In this document: positions 62,916 through 64,000 of the stretch, piece by piece | Layout of the letters: each line of letters begins with the position of its first letter | Position numbering within the stretch: the stretch's first letter is position 1 | NCBI GenBank assembly: GCA_019671005.1 | Contig: CM033726.1 | Span: 18,411,608-18,475,607 of the forward strand | Length of the DNA stretch: 64,000 bases | Reading direction: 5' to 3' | Source: Hibiscus mutabilis | Lineage: Eukaryota > Streptophyta > Magnoliopsida > Malvales > Malvaceae | Made by a program: the position numbers and the translations under genes | The notes under the pieces: model-generated | The model's database searches: none | What the model was told of the DNA's origin: nothing | Seen by the model: the letters and a program-made list of their open reading frames with translations, nothing else

Positions 62916-64000
62916 TTACTTTTTTGCTTGTCCTCAAGCAAACAAGTTACCAATGCAAATGTAGATGCAACCTAATACACTTTAGCGTCAACTGATGAGG
63001 AGAACACAAAGTTGTAAATATAGAGTAAAATATCACTATTACGAACTAAAATGTTTGAACATGGTCAAATAGAATGCTATTCTTGACATAGGTGGTCTCT
63101 AGAAAATTTTCACACTAAAAAAAATTTAGGACAATGAAACTTCTGTGCTCATATGTGTGCAAATCACCTGTGTGCAATCTCAGCAGCACATTGGAAAAGT
63201 AATAAACAATAAGTGAATGGCTATCATGAATTAATTCATTATTCACCTTTATATAATTAGTTCTAATATAATAGAGTCACCACGTCTTTTTAATTGGCTT
63301 ATAACTGGGCTTAGGTCAAGGTATGATATTTCAATGAGATTGACAACAATTGGCTTATCCTAAACTCAATTTACTTACGGATCGAAGTGAGAAAAAAGTA
63401 TTAGTTCCCATCTTCCCCTAGTGATCATCCAACTCCATTTTCCAAAATATTCCTTATTTCTCTATTACAAAAGGATAAAGCATAAATCATAAGTATTTTT
63501 GTTTTTTTTTCTTTTTTTTCTCTTTTTTTCTGTTTTTTCATGATACTAGTATTATTTTTTTCAGTTTTTTCAATAAAGAAATTTTTTTGTACAAAAATAG
63601 AATTCCATGCTTTAATCCTTTTTGTGTCTTTTTCCTGTTAAAATTTATATACCTACCCCATTAATACTTATGCTCATAAAGATATATCCAGTAAGTATTG
63701 AGCATCTAAAGAAAACAAGGGTAAGGTTGGAGCTTTAAGCTCTGTAGGTAAGGATATACAAAGAAATATTTGGTGAGTCAAGAAAAGGCTATAGGCTCAA
63801 AATTAGGTGTTCAAGGGAAATATTATATGGTTGGCTCGAAAGGCTCAATCGATCCAAAAAATAAAAGGCTTAGATCGTCCCCTATCATGCATTTGGAACT
63901 CTTATTATTATAATAAATAAAATAATGATTTTTTTATGATTGGGTTCATCATTCCCTTACGATCGATTACAATTCTATGTACGTCCCATGAGACAGATGG
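62916..64000 (-). other. Internal 3' part of the right-hand gypsy-type element
   Basis: Expected upstream of the purine tract; no coding motif readable. T-rich tract at 63495-63600. The element continues beyond the window. Confidence 0.4.

Noticed and set aside
1..64000. CRISPR arrays, operons, rRNA genes
   Set aside because: The sequence is eukaryotic nuclear DNA; no regularly spaced repeats of CRISPR type and no rRNA motif were seen.

Overview
This is nuclear DNA from a flowering plant, most likely a eudicot. It is AT-rich and has intron-split genes with GT-AG and variant splice sites, 5-bp target duplications around LTR retrotransposons, and 9-bp and TA duplications around small inverted-repeat elements. 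The repeat style would fit Malvales such as Gossypium, but that is an impression and not a proof. Only two protein-coding host genes were found. Most of the rest is layered transposon sequence in various states of decay.

Layout. Positions 1-8246 are the larger part of an Athila-like Ty3/gypsy element on the minus strand: an env-like ORF fragment, one colinear gag-pol frame with several stops and one frameshift, a tRNA-Asp-type primer site, and the 5' LTR. It sits inside the 5' LTR of an older plus-strand Ty3/gypsy element (8247-18118). The internal region of that older element also carries a solo Athila-type LTR (11369-12883). A related, partly deleted minus-strand element with a perfect 5-bp duplication fills 26000-34081, and a solo LTR of the same superfamily lies at 42498-44234. 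Positions 21240-22682, 23551-24070, 24255-24785, 35730-36312, 41635-42095, 44570-44695 and 48927-49863 are inverted-repeat (MITE-like) elements, two of them with nearly perfect or perfect 9-bp duplications. A chromovirus-type reverse transcriptase fossil lies at 45395-46325. The right end (61397-64000) looks like the 3' LTR and adjoining internal sequence of another gypsy-type element on the minus strand.

Genes. A six-exon SWEET sugar transporter (clade III type, 268 residues) is on the plus strand at 37614-38953 with a clear TATA box. A twelve-exon RNA pseudouridine synthase (plant RNA pseudouridine synthase 7 type) is on the minus strand, 57989 to 48032. Its third intron has taken a truncated Ty1/copia element (5-bp duplication), a Stowaway MITE (TA) and a 9-bp-duplication MITE. 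Its sixth intron looks like a U12-type (minor spliceosome) intron with an unusual GG 3' end, its seventh is GC-AG, and its exon 11 has a frameshift that would remove the C-terminal extension while leaving the catalytic core.

The two host genes do not form a functional unit. The main biological interest is the splicing of the pseudouridine synthase gene, the spread of short palindromic motifs through coding and LTR parts of the gypsy elements, and the end-duplicated inverted-repeat elements.
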